Assembly (NCBI GenBank): GCA_023249955.1
Contig: JAHFBR010000049.1
Location: 1 to 8,240, forward strand
Source: a bacterium
Lineage (GTDB): Bacteria > Babelota > Babeliae > Babelales > RVW-14
Direction of reading: 5' to 3'
DNA length: 8,240 bases
A program made the position numbers and the translations under genes. Shown piece by piece: positions 1-6,633 of the stretch. Below the pieces are notes generated by a model, which did not search any database, was not told the DNA's origin, and worked only from the letters and a program-made list of their open reading frames with translations. The first letter of the stretch is position 1. The number at the start of each line of letters is the position of its first letter.

Positions 1-288
1 CCGGCACTGACGCACTACAAAACACTTGCCCAGTACGCTGACAGCGCGCTGCTTGCGGCTACCATTGTCACCGGTCGTACGCATCAAATTCGCGTCCATT
101 TTGCCTCACAAGGCCATGGACTGCTGGGCGACGCCACGTACGGCGTTGCATCACCGCTGATTAAGCGCCAAGCGCTGCATGCATGGAAAATGTCTTTTGA
201 GTACAAAGAAAAACAGTATTCGTACATCTGCCCTGTGCCAGCTGATATCAGAGAGCTTTTGAGGCAATTATCCGCTTCAAAACGATAA
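1..288 (+). CDS. RluA-family 23S rRNA/tRNA pseudouridine synthase, C-terminal part (5' truncated by window edge)
   Basis: The reading frame is open from base 1 and stops with TAA at 286-288, giving the last 95 residues of a protein. It contains TGRTHQIRVHF followed by GDATYG and then RQALHAW. This is the order of conserved C-terminal blocks in RluA-type pseudouridine synthases (RluA, RluC and RluD), which isomerise specific uridines in 23S rRNA or tRNA. The catalytic-Asp motif (HRLDxxTSG) would lie upstream of the window, so neither the active site nor the target RNA can be judged. The family assignment is strong but the subfamily is undecided. It is followed by an AT-rich spacer holding the promoter for the tRNA gene; no clear terminator of its own is visible. 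Confidence 0.9.
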   Translation, partial: PALTHYKTLAQYADSALLAATIVTGRTHQIRVHFASQGHGLLGDATYGVASPLIKRQALHAWKMSFEYKEKQYSYICPVPADIRELLRQLSASKR

Positions 289-305
289 AAGCTTTTTCTT
301 TTTGT

Positions 306-333
306 TTGACAATTCGCACAGCGAGTTTAGACT
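306..333 (+). promoter_or_regulatory. Putative sigma70-type promoter for the tRNA gene
   Basis: A perfect TTGACA (306-311) is followed after 16 bases by TAGACT (328-333), which matches TATAAT at four of six positions. A start near 340 would give a leader of about 35 bases before the tRNA 5' end at 376. The assignment rests on the sequence match and position only. Confidence 0.55.
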
Positions 334-375
334 CATCAATACGCTTTTCTTAGAAATTCAGATCAAAAACTATGC

Positions 376-450
<75 letters not shown>

Positions 451-452
<2 letters not shown>

Positions 453-478
453 GCCTTCGCTCTAGCGAGCTACGGCTG
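451..478 (+). repeat. Imperfect palindrome 1 (repeat hairpin abutting tRNA CCA end)
   Basis: CAGCC-TTC-GCTC (451-462) faces GAGC-TAC-GGCTG (467-478) across a four-base loop. This gives a 5-bp stem, a 3x3 internal loop and a 4-bp stem. Its first two bases are the last two of the tRNA CCA. There is no T-run after it, so it is not a standard terminator. Each arm is a copy of the degenerate unit GAGC-[GT]A[ACT]-GGC[GT]G, which recurs three more times down to base 576. Confidence 0.75.
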
Positions 479-522
479 GGCAAGCCATTTTCTTCAAATG
501 AAGTATTTACAAGAGAATAATT

Positions 523-534
523 GAGCGAAGGCTG
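523..534 (+). repeat. 12-base repeat unit, inverse copy of 451-462
   Basis: GAGCGAAGGCTG is the exact reverse complement of bases 451-462. In a transcript it could pair with the first arm of palindrome 1 and enclose a loop of about 60 bases, competing with the short hairpin. Confidence 0.7.
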
Positions 535-536
535 TC

Positions 537-576
537 CCGCCATAGCTCAAGCCGTCAGGCGTAAGAGCGACGGCGG
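537..576 (+). repeat. Imperfect palindrome 2 of the same repeat family
   Basis: CCGCC-ATA-GCTC (537-548) faces GAGC-GAC-GGCGG (565-576) across a 16-base loop. The architecture matches palindrome 1: a 5-bp stem, a 3x3 mismatch and a 4-bp stem with the same GAGC core. The shared design, with the outer stem changed on both sides, argues for a repeat family rather than chance. Confidence 0.7.
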
Positions 577-603
577 ACCATTCTTCTTAATAGAAAATAT
601 ATC

Positions 604-630
604 GCGGGGCGGCATAACCGCCCCGCTTTT
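604..630 (+). terminator. Rho-independent terminator of the tRNA transcript
   Basis: GCGGGGCGG (604-612) and CCGCCCCGC (618-626) form a perfect 9-bp G+C-only stem around a CATAA loop, followed by TTTTCGTTT. It would end a plus-strand transcript covering the tRNA and the palindromic repeats. The same hairpin could also help stop the convergent minus-strand gene whose stop codon is at 659-661, but no good T-run follows it in that direction. Confidence 0.88.
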
Positions 631-658
631 CGTTTCTCAGAACAAATCTCTTACCTCA

Positions 659-2290
659 TTAACAGCTTGGAATCGCCTTTTTGGCTCCAACCGTTATCAC
701 GGTGCCATCAAACTTTGTCAAACTAAAGCCGCTAAAGTTAATATTTTTTGTGTAGGCTTCATCTTCCAAAATGGCAATCGCAATCGCTTCACCAAGTTCT
801 AACGCAGCATTACAATCGCTGCGATAATGCACACCAGCCATATCGCGTCCCTTGGCAATATTTGAGCACAGCTTGTTCAACTCACCACCAACGGTTAATG
901 GCAGTAGGCAATCAACAAGTGCTGTATTGTTTGCATTTGGTTTCACAGGATTTGGTATAACAAAATCCTCTTTGAACCAGGCCTTCAAAAGTGTCGCGCA
1001 CGCGGCAGAGATTGATCCGTGGCCGCATGGATATGATGGGTGTGTTGGGCAGCCTTCAGGATACTGTTGCGACAACAAATAGTTGCCATATTTTTCAAAA
1101 GTTTTGACGAGGGCTTGAGAGTTCAACAAATCGGCGTGAATGCCAAAATTGGTTGGGTCAGAGATCTGCTTGTTGACCAAAAACGCAAACTCTTCTGGAC
1201 GCAGTCTGCGGTGAACCATCCACTTTTGATACCACACCGCTTTCATGACTGATTGCGTCACGCCACACACAAGATTCAAAAGATCAACAATACCGTATGA
1301 CACAAAATCAGCCTGCGTTGCATTATTTTTGTACGGATGATTGTCATCCAATGCTGCAGGACCAAAGCCCAACAAAATCAACGCCGCTTGGAAAAATCCC
1401 TGTCCTGGATAATCCAAGTGAACCCAGTCACCCAGATCACGTCCTGTCTTGATGAAGGATGGTGTAGCTGAAAACTGAATGGATCTGTTCAGCACGCCAC
1501 CGTTGTGTACCGTAAGCCATTCGGTGGTATCGGTTAAAAAATCATTTTGCACGCCGGGTAGTGGATATCGACTTTCTTGCAGCGAAGTATGACCAAGATT
1601 TGGAATGGGCAGATATAAAAATTGCGAAATGTGTGGACCCTTGCATGCACCAGGAATATCCAACCTAAAGAGCGTACGCGGTCTGACCTCGCCACCTACT
1701 TTGGGCCCTCTAAAATCGGACAGACCGTTCAAATCGGCCATAGCATCAGCCGCAAGCGGATCAGAATCATACTTATTAAAAGGGATATCGCGTAGCAATG
1801 CATGCCAATAATTTTCAACCATTTCACCTGCAGCCTCGGCAGACGCAAAAGCTGGAGCTGGTGGAACAACATTTATGGCCGCATCATCGCCTTCAAGTGA
1901 GAAAGAGTAGCCAGCCTGCGGATCGGTCAGCTTTCTGGTGCCACCCATGGTAATGTTATTAAAGTCGCTTGGATTTGTGGAAGCCAAAGCCGTAAGCAAG
2001 GTGTTATACGCAGCAGTGTTAACGTGCCCGTCATTGTTATGCAAAAGCCCTTTGGCATGATTGCCACGACGATCGGCATAGAGTGTTTCGTCGCCATTAT
2101 TTGGTTGTGCGGCAATATTAGGAGTGTGTTGATCATTCGCTGCAGTAATACGAATGCACTGCGCATCGGTGCGGCGCTGTGCACGCTGACCATCACTCAA
2201 AATGCTGCGCGTGGCCGCGGCATTAAGGCTGCTGTTTAACAAGATTATAATTGACACCCCACGTATAATGGGGGCTAAAAATTTCTTCAT
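659..2290 (-). CDS. Exported vanadium-dependent haloperoxidase / PAP2-superfamily enzyme
   Basis: The 543-aa product belongs to the vanadium haloperoxidase/type-2 phosphatidic acid phosphatase fold. I chose the ATG at 2290, which starts MKKFLAP, over one nine codons upstream because GAGGGAG lies five bases before it and it begins a clean signal peptide (basic start, hydrophobic residues 8-18, likely cut near Ala25). The anion-pocket residues are in the C-terminal half: Lys356 and Arg364 in KWMVHRRLRPE, CGH at 422-424 in HPSYPCGHGS, and Arg482 with His488 in GRDMAGVHYRSD. The Lys-to-Arg spacing of eight matches algal bromoperoxidases (seven in Curvularia chloroperoxidase). Both histidines, including the one that would bind vanadate, are present. 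The Ser of the usual PSGH motif is Cys422. It is probably periplasmic or secreted. The substrate could be a halide with peroxide or a phosphate ester, which sequence cannot decide. truB lies 76 bases upstream. Confidence 0.87.
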   Translation of the reverse strand: MKKFLAPIIRGVSIIILLNSSLNAAATRSILSDGQRAQRRTDAQCIRITAANDQHTPNIAAQPNNGDETLYADRRGNHAKGLLHNNDGHVNTAAYNTLLTALASTNPSDFNNITMGGTRKLTDPQAGYSFSLEGDDAAINVVPPAPAFASAEAAGEMVENYWHALLRDIPFNKYDSDPLAADAMADLNGLSDFRGPKVGGEVRPRTLFRLDIPGACKGPHISQFLYLPIPNLGHTSLQESRYPLPGVQNDFLTDTTEWLTVHNGGVLNRSIQFSATPSFIKTGRDLGDWVHLDYPGQGFFQAALILLGFGPAALDDNHPYKNNATQADFVSYGIVDLLNLVCGVTQSVMKAVWYQKWMVHRRLRPEEFAFLVNKQISDPTNFGIHADLLNSQALVKTFEKYGNYLLSQQYPEGCPTHPSYPCGHGSISAACATLLKAWFKEDFVIPNPVKPNANNTALVDCLLPLTVGGELNKLCSNIAKGRDMAGVHYRSDCNAALELGEAIAIAILEDEAYTKNINFSGFSLTKFDGTVITVGAKKAIPSC

Positions 2291-2366
2291 ACCATCTCCC
2301 TCTGTAACACCAACCATATCTCACACGCTCTTCCCAAAGAGACGTTGGAAATAATCGTGGCATTTT

Positions 2367-3104
2367 TCAGGAGATTTTTTCAAGCATTTGGAGCTCTTCG
2401 CACGCAAACAGATGGGTTTGAATATCTTCTAGTGATCCAAAATTTTTCAAAAGCGCCGCTTGGCATAAGGTAAAATTATTAATCTTGGTACGTTCAAGAT
2501 CATACGTCGTCGCACTCAATCCACATTTTTGCGCGATATCATACGCCAGTGAACGCACGTACGTGCCTTTGGAAACAACGGCACGAAGAGTAAAAAATGG
2601 CGGCTGAAAATCAATCAGTTCGATCTCTTTGATAAAAACTTCACGCCCTTTTTGCTTGGCGATGTCAGCCAGCTCGGTCATGTCCATCTTACGTTCGCGC
2701 GCCAATTTATACAGCGGAGAGCCGTGATGTTTAAGCGCAGAATAGATTGGTGGAATCTGAAAGTATGACGGCTGCAACGATTTCATCGCTGCATGCAGCA
2801 TCTCGGCGGTGATATGCTCAAACGGTTCTGTGGCAATAATTTTACCGGTACGGTCCAAAGAATCGGTCGCTTCACCCAACTTTGCACGCACGACATACTC
2901 TTTATCGCAGCCCATCAGCGCTGATGACAGCTTGGTGGCGCTGCGCCCAACGCAGACAATCAGCAGACCGGATGCAAAGTCATCCAGCGTGCCCGTATGC
3001 CCGATTTTTGTTTTTCTGGGCAAGAGCCGCTTGATGGCATGTACCACACCAAACGAGGTTATCTCGTTGGCCGGTTTATTGAGCAGCAAAAATCCTTCTT
3101 TCAT
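2367..3104 (-). CDS. truB: tRNA pseudouridine(55) synthase TruB
   Basis: This 245-aa protein isomerises U55 in the T loop of most tRNAs to pseudouridine. Family blocks appear in order: LLLNKPANEITSF at 6-18, GHTGTLD at 35-41 with the catalytic Asp41, KEYVVRAKLGEATDSLD, the substrate-stacking GTYVRSLAYDIA block, and a short C-terminal tail. The stretch after the catalytic Asp reads DFASG where PLATG is usual. The product is shorter than the roughly 300-aa E. coli type and seems to lack most of a C-terminal PUA-like domain, as in some other short TruB proteins. The start ATG has GAGGG five bases upstream. It lies 105 bases after the merR-like gene and may be read from the same transcript or from its own weak promoter; I could not identify a convincing one. 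Confidence 0.95.
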   Translation of the reverse strand: MKEGFLLLNKPANEITSFGVVHAIKRLLPRKTKIGHTGTLDDFASGLLIVCVGRSATKLSSALMGCDKEYVVRAKLGEATDSLDRTGKIIATEPFEHITAEMLHAAMKSLQPSYFQIPPIYSALKHHGSPLYKLARERKMDMTELADIAKQKGREVFIKEIELIDFQPPFFTLRAVVSKGTYVRSLAYDIAQKCGLSATTYDLERTKINNFTLCQAALLKNFGSLEDIQTHLFACEELQMLEKIS

Positions 3105-3209
3105 GATGTCCCTCTGGGCATTCAGCAGTAGAATCCGTAATTTTATGCGCAGACCAATAGTTTACCGGATTTTTTGATTAACGGAAATTAAGAAGGATTT
3201 TTAGGCTTT

Positions 3210-3821
3210 TTACTTCATCAACGGCATGCGTTCAAGGCGCTCTTTAAGCTGCTCCAGCTGCTCTTTGATCGGCTTTAAACCCTCGATCATCGTGGCGCAA
3301 GAACATGGCATGATGGTTGCCGGCGTCAGGCGCTCTTGCTCATGCGTTGGATGCTGATGACGAATTGCATCGCTATCGGCTTTTTCCACATGCATCATGG
3401 CGTCGACAATGCCGTCATCTTCATCCTCAGCATCGTCAGCCTCTTCAGCTTCAGGAAGCACTGCCGTTGCACCGCCAATTGTTTCTGGTGGTGCCATGTG
3501 CGCAGCCGTAATTTTTTGTTCGTGAACCTGCGGCGCTTCTGCAGCTGGTTCCGGCAAGGGGGTACCCTTTGTTCTCATCTCTTGAAGCTGTTTTTTTGCT
3601 CCGGCAATGGTAAAGCCTTGATTGTACAAAAGGTCTTTAATGTGAAGAAATGTTTTGAGATCTTCAGACGTGTAAAAACGCTGACCGCCTTGGGAACGAT
3701 CAGAGTGAATACCAAACTCTTTTTCCCAAAAACGAATGACAAATTTTTTGACTTTAAGCTCTTTGGCCAGATCGCCAATTCTAAACTGCTTCCTGCTCAT
3801 GTGCATTTTTTGACGTTGCAT
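3210..3821 (-). CDS. MerR-family transcriptional regulator with acidic linker
   Basis: The 203-aa product has an N-terminal winged-helix MerR domain at about residues 12-82: FRIGDLAKELKV helix-turn-helix, VIRFWEKEF, GGQRFYTSEDL wing, then IKDLLYNQGFTIAGAKKQL. MerR proteins bind as dimers between promoter elements and twist the DNA. Residues 86-170 are a low-complexity linker with Pro/Ala-rich and strongly acidic parts (EEADDAEDEDDG near 126-137). A PCSC motif at 172-175 is followed by a Leu/Lys/Glu-rich helix (about 178-198) that could be the dimerisation coiled coil. No recognised effector domain is visible, so the inducer is unknown. The ATG at 3821 is preferred over a TTG at 3842 because AAGGAG lies six bases before it. 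It overlaps the 3' end of the biotin carrier gene by 41 bases and may regulate this operon, which is inference. Confidence 0.88.
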   Translation of the reverse strand: MQRQKMHMSRKQFRIGDLAKELKVKKFVIRFWEKEFGIHSDRSQGGQRFYTSEDLKTFLHIKDLLYNQGFTIAGAKKQLQEMRTKGTPLPEPAAEAPQVHEQKITAAHMAPPETIGGATAVLPEAEEADDAEDEDDGIVDAMMHVEKADSDAIRHQHPTHEQERLTPATIMPCSCATMIEGLKPIKEQLEQLKERLERMPLMK

Positions 3822-4374
3822 CGCCCGCTCCTTCTTTTTCAAATTCGATCAGGGTCTGTTTTTGTTGTACCACATTCCCTTCAGCGATGAAAATAGTTTT
3901 GATAAATCCAGCGCTAGAAGCGCAGATCTCATTCTCCATCTTCATGGATTCAATCAAAACAAGCGGTTGGCCCACTTTAACGTGCTGGCCTGGGTGAGCA
4001 AAAAGTTTTATGATGCGTCCTGCAAGCGGACTTTTGAGTGTGTTTGAGGTTTGAGCTTCAAGCTTGGTGGCTGTTGCACCCTCAAAGCTGATGGGTTGCG
4101 CTTCGGATGTTTTTTGAGCCGGTTGCACCGGAATGGCGTTGATCAGGTGCGCAAACAGAACATGATACGCGGATGCAGCGCGTGTCAGCGTGGCACAATA
4201 CGGCTTGCCGTTGCAATCAAACATAAGTATGTTGCCATCACGCCGAACATGCGTCACCTGCATGCTCAGTTTGTTGCCTGCTGCATCGGTCGCCACAACA
4301 TCAAAGCCGTGAGCAGTTTTATGCAGCACGTACATTATTTTTTTATCCTGAATCAGCAGCTGTTTTATCGCCAT
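3781..4374 (-). CDS. Biotin carboxyl carrier (biotinyl-domain) protein of an acyl-CoA carboxylase-type enzyme
   Basis: The 197-aa product carries the biotin that shuttles CO2 from the biotin carboxylase to a carboxyltransferase. The biotinyl domain is at about residues 112-178: SPLAGRIIKL, PGQHVKVGQPL, ESMKMEN with biotin-accepting Lys145, and a final EGNVVQQKQTLIEFE half. Residues 1-75 are beta-strand rich and end in a DGNILMFDCNGKPY block. They resemble the strands before the biotinyl domain in alpha subunits of propionyl- and methylcrotonyl-CoA carboxylases (the BT domain) more than the Ala/Pro-rich N-terminus of AccB. A Pro/Ala/Gln linker joins the two parts, and about 20 residues trail the domain. 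The ATG at 4374 has GGAAGGA six bases upstream and beats the in-frame GTG at 4389. It overlaps the end of the carboxylase gene by 10 bases, implying coupled, near-equal synthesis. Confidence 0.9.
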   Translation of the reverse strand: MAIKQLLIQDKKIMYVLHKTAHGFDVVATDAAGNKLSMQVTHVRRDGNILMFDCNGKPYCATLTRAASAYHVLFAHLINAIPVQPAQKTSEAQPISFEGATATKLEAQTSNTLKSPLAGRIIKLFAHPGQHVKVGQPLVLIESMKMENEICASSAGFIKTIFIAEGNVVQQKQTLIEFEKEGAGDATSKNAHEQEAV

Positions 4375-5882
4375 TGCTGATCCTTCCACCGACGTGTACC
4401 GCGTTCCGGTGATGCTTGCTGCTGCTTCTGAGCAGCATACTGTTCAAACAGCATAACTGCAACGCCTGCAAGCAGATAATCGTGCTCACCGGCCTGATCA
4501 CGCTGGCTGTTCAGCACTACTTCAATGACGTCAGGGTTTGCCAGAAGCTGCGTATGAAAAGCGCCCTGCGCAAAAAATGCCTGCGCCATGATGGCACGTA
4601 AAAAGTTTTTATTGGTAATCACGCCCTCCAGCTGCAACATGCCCAAAAAGGTGTGCATGTTGGCTGCAGCCAGGGCACGCGTTGCACCACGAGCAATAAA
4701 GCGCCCGATCATGGGATCAAAAAATGGGGTAATTTCCAGCCCCTGGTGTAAATTATGTTCGGAACGAATAAATGGATGGTGTGGAATAATAAGTGTTTGC
4801 AGCGTGCCGGTGGCCGGCGCAAAATTGTTGGCCGGATCTTCCGCATACAAACGACACTGAATGGCATGCCCACGCTGTATAATTTCTGGTTGCGTCAATG
4901 GCAACTGACGGTCTTGCGCCAAATCAAGCTGCAAGCCGACCAGATCAATTCCGGTGGTCATCTCCGTCACCGCATGCTCCACCTGCAAACGCGTGTTCAT
5001 TTCAAGAAAATAAAACTGCTCGTCTGGTGTGACGATAAATTCAACAGTGCCAATACTGTCATACGCCACCGCCTGCGCAGCCAATAACGCCGCAGCATAC
5101 ATCTTTTCAAGCGTCTGCTTGCTCACAAAATTGCACGGCGTCTCTTCAATAATTTTTTGGTGACGGCGCTGTATGGTGCACTCACGTTCAAACAGATGCA
5201 CAAAATTTTTGCCATCGCCGGCAACTTGCACTTCAATATGCCGCCCCTGCTGAACATATTTTTCGATCAAGAGCTGCGTGCTGCCGGTATATTTTTGTGC
5301 TTCAGAAACAACAGCACGAAATGCGTGTTCAAACTCTTGCACCTGCATTACTTTACGCATTGCTTTGCCACCGCCACTGCGTGGGTCTTTGATAATTAAG
5401 GGGTACCCAAGCTCATTCGCTTGTTCAAGAGCCTCATGCCGACCGGCATCAGAAAAATCACTGACAAAAAATCCAGGCACCACTGCGACGCCTGCCTTTT
5501 GCATCAGATCACGCGCGATAATTTTATCCGCCATGCGCGCAATACAGCTGGGGCTGGGGCCAATCCAGATCAAGCCAGCATCGATTACCGCTTGCGCAAA
5601 GGTGGCATTTTCTGATAAAAAGCCGTAACCGGGATGGATGGCTTGTGCACCAGATTTTTGCGCAATCTCTAAAATTTCTGCTTGCGCCAGATAGGCTGCA
5701 TAGCCTGACTTGCTCAGCGGATACGCTTCATGTGCTTGATAAACGTAGGAAAGATGGCGATCTTCGGGACAGAAAATGGCGACTGTTTGTTTGCCGCGCG
5801 CGTGGCATGTTGCCTGCACACGGAGCGCTACTTCGGAGCGGTTTGCGATTAAAATTTTGCTAATTTTTTTTATTTGGCTCAT
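4365..5882 (-). CDS. Biotin carboxylase subunit (AccC / acyl-CoA carboxylase alpha type)
   Basis: This 505-aa protein carboxylates biotin on the carrier protein with ATP and bicarbonate. Domains in order are: N-terminal KILIANRSEVALRV (9-22) and HPGYGFLSEN (83-92), an ATP-grasp part with Lys165 and the SGGGKAMR loop (169-176), and ERECTIQRRHQK (232-243). The metal and biotin residues are Glu281, Glu294, Asn296 and Arg298 in EMNTRLQVEH, and Arg344 in IQCRLYAED. The C-terminal domain ends near 450 with TNKNFLRAIMA, typical of acyl-CoA-carboxylase alpha subunits. About 55 further residues, including a helix (LLAGVAVMLFEQYAAQ), look like the start of a BT domain. The ATG at 5882 fits the family N-terminus; the in-frame sequence before it is Arg/Lys-rich and unlike the family. 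Its start lies 23 bases inside the upstream gene without a strong ribosome-binding site, suggesting coupling. No carboxyltransferase gene is in view. Confidence 0.93.
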   Translation of the reverse strand: MSQIKKISKILIANRSEVALRVQATCHARGKQTVAIFCPEDRHLSYVYQAHEAYPLSKSGYAAYLAQAEILEIAQKSGAQAIHPGYGFLSENATFAQAVIDAGLIWIGPSPSCIARMADKIIARDLMQKAGVAVVPGFFVSDFSDAGRHEALEQANELGYPLIIKDPRSGGGKAMRKVMQVQEFEHAFRAVVSEAQKYTGSTQLLIEKYVQQGRHIEVQVAGDGKNFVHLFERECTIQRRHQKIIEETPCNFVSKQTLEKMYAAALLAAQAVAYDSIGTVEFIVTPDEQFYFLEMNTRLQVEHAVTEMTTGIDLVGLQLDLAQDRQLPLTQPEIIQRGHAIQCRLYAEDPANNFAPATGTLQTLIIPHHPFIRSEHNLHQGLEITPFFDPMIGRFIARGATRALAAANMHTFLGMLQLEGVITNKNFLRAIMAQAFFAQGAFHTQLLANPDVIEVVLNSQRDQAGEHDYLLAGVAVMLFEQYAAQKQQQASPERGTRRWKDQQWR

Positions 5883-6633
5883 CAAGCGCAACCACTGCCG
5901 TTTCAATTTCCTGCGCGTGCGCCTCAATCGCCTGCTCAACAGCATCGTGCGGCACATCGCTTTTTTGGTTAATCGAAAATTTAAATTCAAGCTCGTGCAA
6001 GTACACGAAATAAGTCATGTAGCGGCTCAACAAACGCCAAATGCTGACAATATCAGCCAGTTCTGTTGCGCACAACGAAACCGCCTTTGAGTTCCCATCA
6101 AAAATATTTTTCTGCGTACTCAGCAAAGCCATAACGCGCAACATAAGCTCAATGGTCAGTTGCATGCCCTGATTAATCTTAAACATGCGCAGCTTCGGAC
6201 CCTCGGTCTGATTTTTGAGCACAACGGTTGCAGCATCCAAAAAGCGAATTACATCATAGGTTGCTGCCAGGGCGTAACCAGTTACCTTTGGCAGATCCCA
6301 CACCAAAATCTTAGCGGGTGGCACATGTTGTGGAATCGCCAGAATGGTGCCTATTTTTGCAGCCGTTGCGGCTCCAGCAAGCATTGATGTAAGTCTGATA
6401 ACCTTTTGATCGGTGCTATCCACTGTCAGGATGTAGGGAGCATGCATCAGTGTTAGCAACAGGTTGGTCAGCTCGCTGTGATTATTTTTGGCAAAAGTTT
6501 TAAATCGCTGTGGCCACGATGCCTCAACTGCTGACTCAGGACCGGGAGCCACATCTTTCATGCACCAAAGATTGCTTGAAGCCGCAAAACTAACGACTAA
6601 AAACGTCGTTATCAAATTTTTATTTTTGCTCAT
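5860..6633 (-). CDS. Exported protein of unknown function
   Basis: I do not recognise this 257-aa protein. It starts MSKNKNLITTF and has a hydrophobic N-terminal stretch at about 8-22, consistent with a signal peptide or membrane anchor. A Cys at position 24 lies in NLWC, a poor lipobox, so a lipoprotein is doubtful. The rest appears largely helical: LTNLLLTLMHAPYIL (56-70), a small-residue segment LAGAATAAKIGTILAI (85-100), then amphipathic helices at about 155-172 and 190-215. The C-terminus is acidic with many Ala and Glu (about 230-250). None of the segments is clearly a transmembrane span. The ATG at 6633 overlaps the hydrolase stop by 14 bases, with GAAGG about nine bases before it; an in-frame GTG lies one codon upstream. 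The tight linkage suggests a partner or helper of the neighbouring hydrolase, which is inference only. Confidence 0.7.
   Translation of the reverse strand: MSKNKNLITTFLVVSFAASSNLWCMKDVAPGPESAVEASWPQRFKTFAKNNHSELTNLLLTLMHAPYILTVDSTDQKVIRLTSMLAGAATAAKIGTILAIPQHVPPAKILVWDLPKVTGYALAATYDVIRFLDAATVVLKNQTEGPKLRMFKINQGMQLTIELMLRVMALLSTQKNIFDGNSKAVSLCATELADIVSIWRLLSRYMTYFVYLHELEFKFSINQKSDVPHDAVEQAIEAHAQEIETAVVALDEPNKKN

Noticed and set aside
521..802. Plus-strand 93-codon open frame across the repeats and terminator
   Set aside because: It runs through palindrome 2 and the intrinsic terminator and then antisense into the haloperoxidase gene; it has no family resemblance or ribosome-binding site.
2290..2317. 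Upstream start of the haloperoxidase at 2317
   Set aside because: The extra nine residues would precede the signal peptide with polar residues, and the strong ribosome-binding site falls inside that extension, directly before the ATG at 2290.
3132..3171. AATCCGTAA / TTACCGGATT inverted repeat followed by a T-run, upstream of truB
   Set aside because: It has a one-base bulge and a loop of about 21 bases, its T-run is on the plus strand where no gene ends, and as a minus-strand element it would not be a terminator. It is probably chance.
3105..3209. Possible promoter for truB (TAAACT-like -10)
   Set aside because: The -10 match is only four of six and no convincing -35 lies 16-18 bases upstream, so it is not listed.
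3336..3890. Plus-strand 184-codon open frame
   Set aside because: It is antisense to the well-supported MerR and biotin carrier genes, and its product is Phe/Cys/His-rich nonsense typical of an opposite-strand frame.
5883..5990. Longer N-terminus of the biotin carboxylase
   Set aside because: The added 36 residues are Arg/Lys-rich, unlike the family, and overlap the end of the upstream exported protein's reading frame.
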